NCBI GenBank assembly: GCA_016874535.1
Contig: VGUA01000017.1
Span: forward strand, 1 to 41,644
DNA: 41,644 bases
Direction of reading: 5' to 3'
Origin: Gammaproteobacteria bacterium
GTDB taxonomy: Bacteria; Pseudomonadota; Gammaproteobacteria; Ga0077536
The notes under the pieces: generated by a model
What the model saw: the letters and a program-made list of their open reading frames with translations, nothing else
What the model was told of the DNA's origin: nothing
The model's database searches: none
Made by a program: the position numbers and the translations under genes
Shown: piece by piece, positions 1-7,644 of the stretch
Layout of the letters: every line of letters starts with the position of its first letter
How positions within the stretch are numbered: position 1 is the stretch's first letter

Positions 1-41
1 GCCGTCCAGCGCTTGATCTCTTCTTCCATCACGTCGCTCAT
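1..41 (-). CDS. Probable IS3-type transposase orfA, N-terminal fragment (runs off the left edge)
   Basis: Only the first 13 codons are inside the window. They read M-S-D-V-M-E-E-E-I-K-R-W-T on the minus strand. The start is well supported: a purine-rich GAGAAGGAGA Shine-Dalgarno (complement of 49-58) sits 7 bases before the ATG at 41. From memory, the E-E-E-I-K-R-W-T opening is characteristic of the small helix-turn-helix orfA proteins of a group of IS3-like elements, in which orfA recognises the IS ends and partners with an orfB integrase-type transposase. The nearby integrase fits a mobile setting. With so few residues this is recognition of a motif, not a domain call; another HTH protein is possible. 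Confidence 0.42.
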   Translation of the reverse strand, partial: MSDVMEEEIKRWT

Positions 42-309
42 GGGTATGTCTCCTTCTCAACATAGCACCTGAGCAGAAATTCGGTGGGTCGTTACAGCGG
101 AGCCGCCCGATATGACGATTTCCGCATCAGTCCATGAAAGTTGAATGGTCCGCAAACTCGCAATTTCAACGCCCTCAATTTCAGAGATCGCGGGTCGGAT
201 GTAGTTCTCAATAAATACCGAAACGATGTCGCCGGCACGCTCCTCCATGTAGGTCCATGCGTGCTCGCCGCCATCCTCCCGTCCGCCCCAAAGGGGCTCC
301 CCGAAAAGC
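42..309. other. Interval without a supported gene between integrase and left-edge gene
   Basis: A 63-codon frame on the minus strand (57-248) is open and ends just before the Shine-Dalgarno of the left-edge gene. Its only possible start (ATG at 248) has no convincing ribosome binding site. The same frame stays open upstream into the last bases of the integrase gene without any other start codon. It may be a truncated gene or a chance frame crossing the junction of an insertion sequence. I see no recognisable domain in it. Confidence 0.3.
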
Positions 310-1551
310 TCAGGCCACCGTGCGCCTGATCGGCGTCACCTTGCCGCCCTTCGCCATGCTGTCGGTCATGTCGGCCCACTGCTGCATCATCGCGCGGCGC
401 TGGTCCAGGTATTCGGCTTGGTTGTAGCTGGCGCGCGTCTTGTTGCGCTCCTTGTGGGCAAGCTGGCGCTCGATCACGTCGGGGCGGTAGCCCGCCTCGT
501 TGAGCATCGTTGATGCGGTGGACCGGAAGCCGTGCGCCGCGAAGCCGATGCTGCCCTTGCCATTGAAGCCCATGCGCTCCAGCGCGCGGTTGAGCGTCGT
601 TGCCGTCATGCAGGTTGTGGGGCGGCGGTAGTTGGGGAACAACCAGCGTTGCCCGCCCGTGAGCGTGTGCAGTTCGCGCAACAGCTCGATGGCTTGGCGC
701 GACAGCGGGACGATATGCGCTTCGCGCATCTTCATGCGCCCAGCGGGGATGCGCCATTCGGCCCGGTCAAAATCAATCTCCGGCCATTCCGCCGCGCGCA
801 GTTCGATGGTGCGGACGAAGGTCAGCAACTTGAGACGCAGCGCAATGACGGTTGTGCGATAGCCCGCGTAACCGTCCAGCGCCTTGACGAAGCCCGCCAA
901 CTGTTCACGGGATAGCGGCTTGCTGTGCACCACCTTGGGCCGGGTAATCGCGCCCCTGAGCGCCGCTGCCGGGTCACCGTCGGCGCGCAGCGTTGCCACC
1001 GCGTAGCGGAAGATGGCCGAGCACCATTGCCGCACCAGCAGCGCCACGGTTTCAGCCCCGCGCCCTTCGACGCGGCGCACGATCTCCAGCAGGTGCGCCG
1101 CCGTCACGCTGCGGATGGGCAGCTTGCCGATGTAGGGGAACACGTCGGTTTCAAGGAAGCGTTCGACTTGGCGCGTGTAGTAAAGCGTCCAGCCCGCTTT
1201 CTTCTTACCGATCCACTCGCGCGCGACGCCCTCGAAGGTGTTGGAGGCGTCCGCAAGTTGCGCCATGCGTTGCGTCTGGCGGTGGTGCGCCGGGTGCACA
1301 CCCTGCTTCACCAGCAGCCGCGCCTGATCCCGCTCGCGGCGAGCATCGTCCAGGGAGACATGCCCGGCGCGCTTGTCGCCGAAGTATTCGCCGATGGCAA
1401 AGACGTTCTCTTTGCCCGCGATCCGGTAGCGGTATCGCCAGAGCTTCGCGCCGCTGGGCCGCACCTCCAGATAAAGCCCCCCGCTGTCGGCCAGCTTGAG
1501 CGGGTTTTCAGCGGGTTTGGTGTTGCGGATTTTCGCGTCAGTCAGCGGCAT
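310..1551 (-). CDS. P4-type tyrosine recombinase / integrase (DUF4102 family)
   Basis: A 413-residue site-specific recombinase that would catalyse integration or excision of a genomic island by DNA strand exchange. Residues about 1-90 form the DUF4102-type N-terminal arm-binding domain typical of P4-like integrases (A-D-S-G-G-L-Y-L-E-V near 21-30). About 100-200 is the SAM-like core-binding domain, and the rest is the catalytic domain. Catalytic residues are visible: R247 in the FVRTIE motif, H340 and R343 (HGFR), H366 (QLAH), and the nucleophile Y376 (RASY). The length is normal for the family and the gene looks intact. The ATG at 1551 gives the canonical M-P-L-T-D start. Its upstream side carries a dense array of repeats (1558-1685), as expected for recombinase binding sites. 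No island cargo lies upstream in this window, so the element would extend to the left, or only the integrase persists. Confidence 0.93.
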   Translation of the reverse strand: MPLTDAKIRNTKPAENPLKLADSGGLYLEVRPSGAKLWRYRYRIAGKENVFAIGEYFGDKRAGHVSLDDARRERDQARLLVKQGVHPAHHRQTQRMAQLADASNTFEGVAREWIGKKKAGWTLYYTRQVERFLETDVFPYIGKLPIRSVTAAHLLEIVRRVEGRGAETVALLVRQWCSAIFRYAVATLRADGDPAAALRGAITRPKVVHSKPLSREQLAGFVKALDGYAGYRTTVIALRLKLLTFVRTIELRAAEWPEIDFDRAEWRIPAGRMKMREAHIVPLSRQAIELLRELHTLTGGQRWLFPNYRRPTTCMTATTLNRALERMGFNGKGSIGFAAHGFRSTASTMLNEAGYRPDVIERQLAHKERNKTRASYNQAEYLDQRRAMMQQWADMTDSMAKGGKVTPIRRTVA

Positions 1552-1557
1552 GAGAAT

Positions 1558-1685
1558 GCGGGTATCGGGGCTTTGATACCCGCAAAGATACCCGCACTTC
1601 TGCGGGATGGCAACGGACGATGCTGGTTATTACAGGACGCTAACCTGCTTGTTCTACAGTGCTTTTTATGCGGGTATCGTCCGTT
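1558..1685. repeat. Repeat array upstream of integrase: four GCGGGTATC units plus a 10-bp inverted repeat
   Basis: The 9-mer GCGGGTATC occurs at 1558-1566 and 1670-1678. Its reverse complement GATACCCGC occurs at 1575-1583 and 1587-1595. The first two units form a perfect 9-bp hairpin with an 8-base loop; the two reverse units are spaced 12 bases apart. A separate perfect 10-bp inverted repeat, AACGGACGAT (1612-1621) and ATCGTCCGTT (1676-1685), encloses a 54-base AT-richer spacer. Position directly before the integrase start suggests recombinase arm or core sites, excisionase or autoregulatory sites, and the integrase promoter. The repeats are seen directly; the function is inference. Confidence 0.7.
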
Positions 1686-1862
1686 TCAGGACTTCGCGGA
1701 ACGCCGATGCTCATTATCGAGCATCAGGATCATGGCGCGCGCAACCCATTGGATGACTGGCAGGGGTCGGCTCGCCGACCCGGGCATCGGGGCCGGCCGA
1801 AGGAGGCGGGCGCCCGAGGGGGCGCATTGTCTCCCAATCGCGGACGGGGGGGAACGCCGGGG
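1686..1862. other. Gene-free remainder between the repeat array and the LLM gene
   Basis: No gene is supported here. I looked for a tRNA, the usual target of P4-type integrases, and found neither a T-loop (GGTTCRA) nor an acceptor stem. A short minus-strand frame ending around 1692 reads like the tail of a protein but has no start or recognisable domain. The G-rich stretch near 1800-1862 has low complexity and no clear terminator. Confidence 0.4.
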
Positions 1863-2834
1863 CTAGCCCCGCATCACCTCGGCAAACGCCTCCAGTTCAC
1901 GCGGGATGTTCTGTCCTGCGGGCTGATAGGCAATCTCTGTCGCACCCTCCGCCTCGAGCGCGGCCAGGCGCTCACGCCATGCCGAACGGCTGGCAGCCAG
2001 ACCCTGTTTGGCGAGCAGATCCCCGGTAACGAAGACCCGGTCGCGATCATTCACACCCACGAGGTGGCCGTCATGCAGTGCGAGATGGCGGGTCTTCTCC
2101 GGGACGGCGTCGTAAACCGCTTTCCAGGCTTCACCGCCTTCAAGGCTTTCCAGTAGGCGGTGTTCCAGCGCGTAGTGAAACATCGTGGCGGCGCCATGCC
2201 CCGCCGCGTCAATGGCGCGCGCGGATCCGGGTGCCTCACCTTCGTCGAGTACCGTGCCCATGATGAGCGCGACGCTCCAGTCGAAACCGCCTACGGCGGC
2301 GAAGGGCGTGAAGATTCCTTGGCCGTGGCTGCGCGCCACTTCCATGCCCTTGGGACCCCCGGCAGCAATCACGAAGGGCACGTCGATGGGACGCTTGGGA
2401 GCATAGCCATCCCAGTGCAGCATCTTGATGACTCCGCCGTCCCATTCCACTTCTTCACCCCGCAGCAGACCCCGCAGTGCCTCGATGTACTGGGTCACGT
2501 AGCGCCAGGTCAGCGGACGCCGGCCCATGCTGACACAGGCGGTGAAGCCCGAACCGATGCCAACCACCACCCGTTCCTGGCCCGCGAGCGACACCAGCGT
2601 GCCGATGGCGGATGCGGTAGTCATGGGGTGGCGCAGATGCGGGATCAGCACACCGGTGGCAAGACGAATCCGGGATGTAATCTCGGCGGCGCGGCACAGC
2701 TGTACCCAGACATCCGGGTAAAGGGGAGGGGAGTCGTAGAACCAGGCGCACTCGTAACTGAGTTCTTCCGCCACCCGGGCGTGTTGATGGGACTGTAGCG
2801 AGGTGGCGAATGCACACGAGAGTTTCATGGCCAT
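1863..2834 (-). CDS. LLM-class (luciferase-like) flavin/F420-dependent oxidoreductase
   Basis: 323 residues with the bacterial luciferase-like TIM-barrel fold. Visible family features are the N-terminal beta-strand and helix (C-A-F-A-T-S), the R-I-R-L-A-T-G-V strand near residue 55, the V-V-V-G-I-G-S-G-F flavin-phosphate region near 90, and P-F-V-I-A-A-G-G-P-K-G near 155. Such enzymes use FMN or F420 to oxidise or reduce small organic substrates in the cytoplasm; the substrate cannot be told from sequence. The ATG at 2834 is preceded by GGGGAGA at suitable spacing; a second ATG two codons later is also possible. It lies alone between an integrase and a broken transporter gene, so it may be part of an acquired segment. 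Whether the cofactor is F420 or FMN is undecided. Confidence 0.82.
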   Translation of the reverse strand: MAMKLSCAFATSLQSHQHARVAEELSYECAWFYDSPPLYPDVWVQLCRAAEITSRIRLATGVLIPHLRHPMTTASAIGTLVSLAGQERVVVGIGSGFTACVSMGRRPLTWRYVTQYIEALRGLLRGEEVEWDGGVIKMLHWDGYAPKRPIDVPFVIAAGGPKGMEVARSHGQGIFTPFAAVGGFDWSVALIMGTVLDEGEAPGSARAIDAAGHGAATMFHYALEHRLLESLEGGEAWKAVYDAVPEKTRHLALHDGHLVGVNDRDRVFVTGDLLAKQGLAASRSAWRERLAALEAEGATEIAYQPAGQNIPRELEAFAEVMRG

Positions 2835-3311
2835 GATCTAGTTCTCCCCGTTGGTTGGTGCGCTTTGGCTTCTTGTGTTCAGGCGCGGCCTGACAGTGAG
2901 GTGACGACCTTTCTTGGCATTTTCACGCGACTGTGCCTGAAATGGAACCGAAGCCGGTTTGCGGTCCGGGCAGGTTGGTTTGCCAACAAATGCCGCGCAC
3001 GCGCTGCCCCACTTCATGTGGTGACGATGAAATCATCGGTGGGAGGAGTGACAGTCCCTCGGGAATGACCAGCGCCAAAACGTCCGACAGTCTCCGCACC
3101 ATTCCCGCCCTAATCGAAAGACATTTCCTCGCTTGCCTGATAGTGGATCAGATGGGCATAGATGGTAGCGCCAGCTGAGAGAACTTGGAGTACTTCGCCA
3201 TCAGCAGCGAAAGTGCCTCGGGCTTCCGGAAATCAATCCCATCGAGCGCAATGCTGATCACCGGTGATACAGTCAGCAGCCGATGAAACAGTCCCTGGAA
3301 TCGTCCGATAC
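2835..3311. other. Long interval without an intact gene; possible decayed coding remnant
   Basis: About 475 bases lie between the LLM gene and the likely start of the MFS gene. On the minus strand, about 3148-3312, one frame reads as a plausible protein tail (for example G-I-D-F-R-K-P-E-A-L-S-L-L-M). After about 3175 a second frame continues plausibly (A-T-I-Y-A-H-L-I-H-Y-Q-A-S-E-E-M-S-F-D) to a stop at 3110. This looks like a frameshifted remnant, but I do not recognise the family. Nothing supportable is seen in 2835-3100. Confidence 0.25.
3257..3268. promoter_or_regulatory. Perfect 12-bp palindrome upstream of the MFS gene (possible operator)
   Basis: ATCACCGGTGAT is a perfect palindrome about 45 bases before the preferred GTG start of the MFS frame. 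It overlaps an alternative GTG at 3264, which argues against that start. Palindromes of this size are typical of dimeric repressor sites, and a TetR-family gene lies just beyond the transporter. The pairing of the two is inference only. Confidence 0.3.
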
Positions 3312-4489
3312 GTGAACACGCGCACGCTTCCGGCCTCCTGGCGCTGGCGTATTCCGGCCTTGGGCATCGCCCAGATCATCGCCTGGGGCTCGATGTTCTA
3401 TGCCATAGCCGTGATGGCAGGCGACATTGCAAGTGAGCTCGGGCTGGCGAGCTCGACGGTGTTCGGCGCGTATTCCCTGAGCCTGGTGATCTCCGGGCTG
3501 GTGGCACCACTCTCCGGCCGCTTGATCGATGCGGGACATTGCCGCGCCGTGCTGGGCGGCTCGTCCTTGCTAGGCGCTGTCGGATTTGCCCTCCTCGCCA
3601 CCACCGATGGGAGCGGCATGCTTTTCCTGGCCTGGGCGATATTGGGTCTCGCCATGGGCACCGGCCTCTATGACGCAGCCTTCGGGGTATTGCACCGCAC
3701 GGTGCCTGCTGCCGGCTATCGTCGCGCTTTGGCGGCTTTGCGAGCACCGTCTTCTGGCCGCTGACCCGGCTGCTGATGGAGCAGGGAGGGTGGCGGCACG
3801 CCGCTTGGGTCTTCGTCGCGCTCCATCTCCTGTGTGCCTTGCCGCTTTATCTGGCCGCGGTCCCGCGTGTGATTGGCCTCCCAATCCAGACCCACGCGTC
3901 ACGCGCGACCGGCCCCGTGCTTTCCAATCTCGCGCAGCGCCGCTTCCGTTGGTTGGCGGCGGCGCTTGCCCTCGCTTCATTCGTGGTGGCGGTCCTCTCG
4001 GCGCACCTCATCACCCTGCTCACTCTCGGGGGATTGCCTGGTGCGCAGGCGATCCTTGTCGGGGCCTTGTTTGGTCCAACCCAGGTTCTGGCGCGGATGA
4101 TTGAATACCTGATGGCAAGTCGGGTGAAAGCGGTGACCGTGGGCAGCTTTGCCTTTGGCGCCCTGGTCGTGGCGCAGCTCGCGCTTGGTCTTTCCGCAGA
4201 CACGCTTCTGCTGCCGGTGCTGTTTGCACTCCTCTACGGCGCAAGCAACGGAATCATGACCATCATCCGCGGGACCGTTCCCGCACAGCTCTTTGCAGAT
4301 GTTTCCGGCTTCGGTGCGCTGCTCGGTCGTCTGGCCCTGCCGTCATTCATTGCCAAGGCTGGCGCACCGTTCGTGTTTGCGGTGCTGCTCGATCAGGGGT
4401 TGTCGAGGGGGATGGGTTGCAGCTTGCTGCTCTGTCTGGCTCTGCTGGCCTCGCTGTGCTTCGAGCGGGCGCGGCGGGTTAAATCTTGA
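3312..4489 (+). pseudogene. MFS transporter gene disrupted by a small deletion/frameshift
   Basis: Two consecutive plus-strand frames together make one major-facilitator permease of about 390 residues, normal for the family. The first (GTG at 3312 or 3264, to 3764) carries the N-terminal half with several hydrophobic helices. These include A-L-G-I-A-Q-I-I-A-W-G-S-M-F-Y and the loop motif G-R-L-I-D-A-G. Around 3720-3735 the correct reading moves to the +2 frame: F-G-G-F-A-S-T-V-F-W-P-L-T-R-L-L is encoded out of frame and continues into M-E-Q-G-G-W-R-H-A-A-W and the C-terminal helices to 4489. At the junction about ten residues expected between the Y-R-R-A and F-G-G-F segments are missing, so a deletion of a few codons plus one or two bases is more likely than a single-base error. 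Without correction no full transporter is made. It would have been an inner-membrane efflux or uptake permease of unknown substrate. Confidence 0.78.
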
Positions 4490-4520
4490 TGATGAATATC
4501 GTATGGAGACGAGGAGGGTG

Positions 4521-5114
4521 TCAGTCGCTTGCCGGATGTCTGGTCAGCAGCTGATGCAGTCGCTCTGCCAGTCTGGCCCGGGTTTCCGGCTCGGGGGCGA
4601 GTGAGGTCGTATATTCCCCGACCTGATAGAAATAAAGCGTGCGCGCCCTGAGTGAAGCCTCGATGGAGTCAAATCCGGCCGCAGTGAACAGTTCGGCCAG
4701 ATAGGCCACGCGCAATTCGTCCACCTCGGAAACCGCGCGCGCTGCGTGCTTGTTGAAGCGGGCAAACTCGCGCATGGCAATGTCGTGATTGGAGTCCTCG
4801 GTATGCTGGGTGAACGCGATGACAGCGCGAATCCGGGCTTCCGGATCCGGCATTGAATGATCGAGACTCTCTATGAACTTGAGCTGGTTGTTGCGCCACC
4901 AGTCGACCATCGAACGCAGCAGGTCATCGCGGTTCTTGAAGTGCCAGTAGAAGCTGCCCTTGGTGAGCTTGAGCTTGCGCGCCAGCACTTCGATCTTGAT
5001 CTGAGAGATGCCTTGGGCAAACAGGACGTCCAGTGCCTTTTTAAGCCACGAGTCCCGGTCCAGCGTTTTTCTGGCGGGGCGGGCTTTGGGGGTGCGTGGG
5101 GGCTGGGCTGGCAT
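4521..5114 (-). CDS. TetR/AcrR-family transcriptional regulator
   Basis: 197 residues. The N-terminal 20 residues are basic and proline-rich. The TetR helix-turn-helix spans about 21-68, with the hallmark L-T-K-G-S-F-Y-W-H-F-K-N-R-D-D-L-L near 50-66. The remaining helices (about 75-190) form the dimer and ligand-binding domain. Proteins of this kind repress a nearby gene until they bind a small ligand. The gene is convergent with the broken MFS transporter (31-base gap) and 26 bases downstream of gph. A perfect TATAAT lies 6 bases before the ATG, so the transcript probably starts at or near the start codon (leaderless); no real Shine-Dalgarno is seen. The regulated gene is not evident; the transporter is the obvious candidate. 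The natural target may be gone. Confidence 0.88.
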   Translation of the reverse strand: MPAQPPRTPKARPARKTLDRDSWLKKALDVLFAQGISQIKIEVLARKLKLTKGSFYWHFKNRDDLLRSMVDWWRNNQLKFIESLDHSMPDPEARIRAVIAFTQHTEDSNHDIAMREFARFNKHAARAVSEVDELRVAYLAELFTAAGFDSIEASLRARTLYFYQVGEYTTSLAPEPETRARLAERLHQLLTRHPASD

Positions 5115-5126
5115 GCCGCCATTATA
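5114..5126 (-). promoter_or_regulatory. Consensus -10 box immediately before tetR start (leaderless promoter)
   Basis: The complement of 5121-5126 is TATAAT, followed by GGCGGC and the ATG at 5114. Transcription typically begins about seven bases after a -10 box, which puts the 5' end at the A of the start codon. Just upstream is a tandem CTGACCTGACCTGCAG sequence overlapping the gph stop, possibly an autoregulatory site. No good -35 is visible. Confidence 0.5.
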
Positions 5127-5140
5127 GGCTGCAGGTCAGG

Positions 5141-5818
5141 TCAGACGACCTCGGCGAGCAGCGCAGGCAGGAAGTCCCGCATGTCGTCCACCCAGGCATC
5201 GGGCGCGTGCCTACGCAGATCCACCCCGGCCGGGTAGCCGTGGCTGACGCAGAAAATGCGCATGCCCGCCGCACGGGCTGCCGCAAGGTCGGTGAGGGAA
5301 TCACCCACCATCACACTTTCCTGTGGGGGCACCCCACAGGCTCCGGCAGCATGGAGCAGGGGCGCGGGATCCGGCTTCTTGACCGGCAGGCTGTCGCCCC
5401 CCAGCACTATCCGGAAGTAGTCGGTCAGGCCGAGATCCGCCAGCAAGGGGTGGGTGAAGCGCTCCGGCTTGTTGGTGATGCAGCCCATCGGGATGCCGGC
5501 CTCTGACAGGGCAGACAGCGTTTCCCGCACGCCGGGAAACAGACATGAGCGGGCGCTCACACAAGTCGCGTATTGGCGCTGGAACTCTGCATAGGCCGCC
5601 TCATGCAGAGACGGCAGCGCATCCTCGTCCCGCTGCCCCGTCAGGCAACGGTGGATGAGCCGCTCGGCACCATTGCCGATGAAGTGGCGGATCTCCTCTT
5701 CGCCGCGCGCGGCACGCCCGACTGCCAACAAGGCGGCATTCGCGGCCGCCGCAATGTCGGGCGCACTGTCGACCAGCGTGCCATCAAGATCAAACAGCAC
5801 CAGCCGGACCGGGCTCAT
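5141..5818 (-). CDS. gph: Phosphoglycolate phosphatase (HAD superfamily)
   Basis: 225 residues. It hydrolyses 2-phosphoglycolate, a by-product of DNA repair and photorespiratory chemistry, to glycolate in the cytoplasm. HAD motif I is [10 protein letters not shown] with the nucleophile D10 and acid/base D12. Motif II is around C-I-T-N-K (about 110-115), and the motif III/IV region is K-K-P-D-P-A-P followed by V-M-V-G-D-S-L-T-D. The alpha-helical cap of subfamily IA lies between. Its ATG overlaps the rpe stop by four bases (ATGA, 5815-5818), so it is translationally coupled to rpe, as the pair often is in Proteobacteria. Length and motifs are normal. A related HAD phosphatase such as MupP is possible, but the rpe neighbour favours Gph. 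Confidence 0.9.
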   Translation of the reverse strand: MSPVRLVLFDLDGTLVDSAPDIAAAANAALLAVGRAARGEEEIRHFIGNGAERLIHRCLTGQRDEDALPSLHEAAYAEFQRQYATCVSARSCLFPGVRETLSALSEAGIPMGCITNKPERFTHPLLADLGLTDYFRIVLGGDSLPVKKPDPAPLLHAAGACGVPPQESVMVGDSLTDLAAARAAGMRIFCVSHGYPAGVDLRRHAPDAWVDDMRDFLPALLAEVV

Positions 5819-6498
5819 GCCCGATCCATGCGCGCCGCAGCGATGGCGTGGCGCATCTCGCGGATGGTCGAAGCATAGTCGGGGCTGTTGAAGATGGCAG
5901 AGCCGGCGACAAAGGTATCTGCACCCGCTGCCGCGATGGCGCCGATGTTGTCCACTTTCACGCCACCATCCACTTCAAGGCGTATGGACCGCCCGCTGTC
6001 GTCGATCAGGCGACGTGCCTCCCGCAGCTTCTCCAGAGTCGAGGGAATGAAGGACTGCCCGCCGAACCCCGGATTGACCGACATGAGGAGCACCATGTCC
6101 AGCTTGTCCCAGACATGGCGCAGTACATCCAGAGGCGTGGCGGGATTGAATACCAGCCCCGCCTTGCAACCGGCCTCGCGAATCAAGCCCAGGCTGCGGT
6201 CGATGTGGCGGCTCGCCTCCGGGTGGAAAGTGATGTAGGAGGCCCCGGCCTTCACGAAATCCCCGATCAGCTGGTCCACGGGTTCCACCATCAAGTGCAC
6301 GTCGATGGGCGTGGTGATGCCGTACTTGCGCAGTGCCTCGCACACCATGGGGCCAATCGTGAGGTTGGGGACGTAGTGGTTGTCCATGACGTCGAAATGG
6401 ATGAGATCCGCGCCAGCGGCGACCACCGCGTCGATATCGGCGCCCAGGCGCGCGAAATCGGCGGAGAGAATGGACGGGGCGATGAAATCCGGCTGCAT
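5815..6498 (-). CDS. rpe: Ribulose-phosphate 3-epimerase
   Basis: 227 residues, full-length TIM barrel. It interconverts ribulose 5-phosphate and xylulose 5-phosphate in the pentose phosphate pathway. Signature segments are A-P-S-I-L-S-A-D-F at residues 7-15, the metal ligands H35 and D37 in H-F-D-V-M-D, H68 in [18 protein letters not shown] near 140, and L-E-V-D-G-G-V near 178. A GCAGGATC Shine-Dalgarno precedes the ATG at 6498. The gene is 36 bases downstream of queG and overlaps gph by four bases, so queG-rpe-gph are likely one transcript. Confidence 0.96.
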   Translation of the reverse strand: MQPDFIAPSILSADFARLGADIDAVVAAGADLIHFDVMDNHYVPNLTIGPMVCEALRKYGITTPIDVHLMVEPVDQLIGDFVKAGASYITFHPEASRHIDRSLGLIREAGCKAGLVFNPATPLDVLRHVWDKLDMVLLMSVNPGFGGQSFIPSTLEKLREARRLIDDSGRSIRLEVDGGVKVDNIGAIAAAGADTFVAGSAIFNSPDYASTIREMRHAIAAARMDRA

Positions 6499-6534
6499 GA
6501 TCCTGCTCTCGCGTGATGAGCGGCGAACTCTAGA

Positions 6535-7626
6535 TCAAACCGTGGAGGTCTGCAGCACACGGTTGCGCTGGCGTGCAAGTGCCCACTCGATGTGCTCTGC
6601 CACCAGCGGGGAGGCGCCGGGAAGCGCAACTTCCAGTGCCTGAATCGTCTGCGCCGAGCCCGGTGCGTTGCCCAGCGCCACGGCGAGGTTGCGTCGCCAC
6701 TGTTCAAAACTCACGCGACGCATGGCGCTGCCTTCGGTGCGTGCGAGAAAAGTGGCCTCGTCCCAGGCCCAGAGCACCAGCAGATCCGGAGCGTCCAGCG
6801 CGTGCCGCACGGCAAAATCCTTGATCTCCGCGCGGCGCGCATGACGGTTCCAGGGGCAGACCATCTGGCAGTCATCGCAGCCGTAAATCCGGTTCCCCAT
6901 CAGGGGCCGCAAGGATTCAGGTATCGGCTCGCGGGATTCGATGGTGAGGTAGGAGATGCAGCGCCTGGCATCGAGTGTGAAGGGCGCGATGATCGCACCA
7001 GTCGGGCAGAAATCCAGGCAAGCCGTGCAGGTGCCGCAGTAGTTTTGCGTATCGGCCTCGTCTGCCGGCAGGGGCAGGTCGGTGTATATCTCTCCCAGGA
7101 AAAACCATGAGCCCCGCTCACGGTGGATGAGATTGGTGTGCTTGCCGATGAATCCAAGCCCTGCATTACGCGCCAAGGCTTTCTCGAGGACTGGCGCACT
7201 GTCGCTGAACACGCGGTAGCCAAACGCCCCGATGCGGGCCTCCAGCTGGCCTGCCAGCCGGCGCAACCGACCCCGTACTACCTTGTGGTAGTCACCGCCC
7301 AGCGCGTAGCGTGAGATGAAGCCGAGCCGCCCGTCCGCAAGCACCTCTTCCATCGGGCGAGCCTCGGGGGGCAGATAGTCGAGCGCAACGCAGATCACGC
7401 TGAGCGTGCCCGGCACCAGATCCCGGGGTCGGCTGCGCTTGCGGCCATGGCGGGCGAGCCACTGCATGTCGCCGTGATAGCCGCGCGCGAGCCAGGCTTC
7501 CAGCAGTGCCTCGTCTTCACTGAGTTCGGTATGCGTGATGCCGAGTTGGGAGAACCCGAGCAGTGCTGCGTCTTCCCGCAGACTGGCAGCGATGGCGGCG
7601 GTTTCCCGGGAGGCAAGTCCGGTCAT
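6535..7626 (-). CDS. queG: Epoxyqueuosine reductase
   Basis: 363 residues. It reduces epoxyqueuosine to queuosine at the wobble position of GUN-anticodon tRNAs, using cobalamin and two [4Fe-4S] clusters. Cluster cysteines are visible as C197-x2-C200-x2-C203-x3-C207 (C-G-T-C-T-A-C-L-D-F-C-P) and a second set with C250-x2-C253-x3-C257 (C-D-D-C-Q-M-V-C-P-W-N). The catalytic Asp is probably D142 in F-S-D-S-A-P-V-L-E. A HEAT-like tail follows after about 300. Length is typical for the single-domain proteobacterial enzyme. It sits 18 bases after the PIN-PhoH gene, in a tight minus-strand run. Confidence 0.95.
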   Translation of the reverse strand: MTGLASRETAAIAASLREDAALLGFSQLGITHTELSEDEALLEAWLARGYHGDMQWLARHGRKRSRPRDLVPGTLSVICVALDYLPPEARPMEEVLADGRLGFISRYALGGDYHKVVRGRLRRLAGQLEARIGAFGYRVFSDSAPVLEKALARNAGLGFIGKHTNLIHRERGSWFFLGEIYTDLPLPADEADTQNYCGTCTACLDFCPTGAIIAPFTLDARRCISYLTIESREPIPESLRPLMGNRIYGCDDCQMVCPWNRHARRAEIKDFAVRHALDAPDLLVLWAWDEATFLARTEGSAMRRVSFEQWRRNLAVALGNAPGSAQTIQALEVALPGASPLVAEHIEWALARQRNRVLQTSTV

Positions 7627-7644
7627 CCGGATCCCCGACGGCGG

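Noticed and set aside
1686-1862. Possible tRNA or attachment site next to the integrase
   Set aside because: No T-loop, anticodon stem or CCA-adjacent acceptor stem could be drawn, on either strand.
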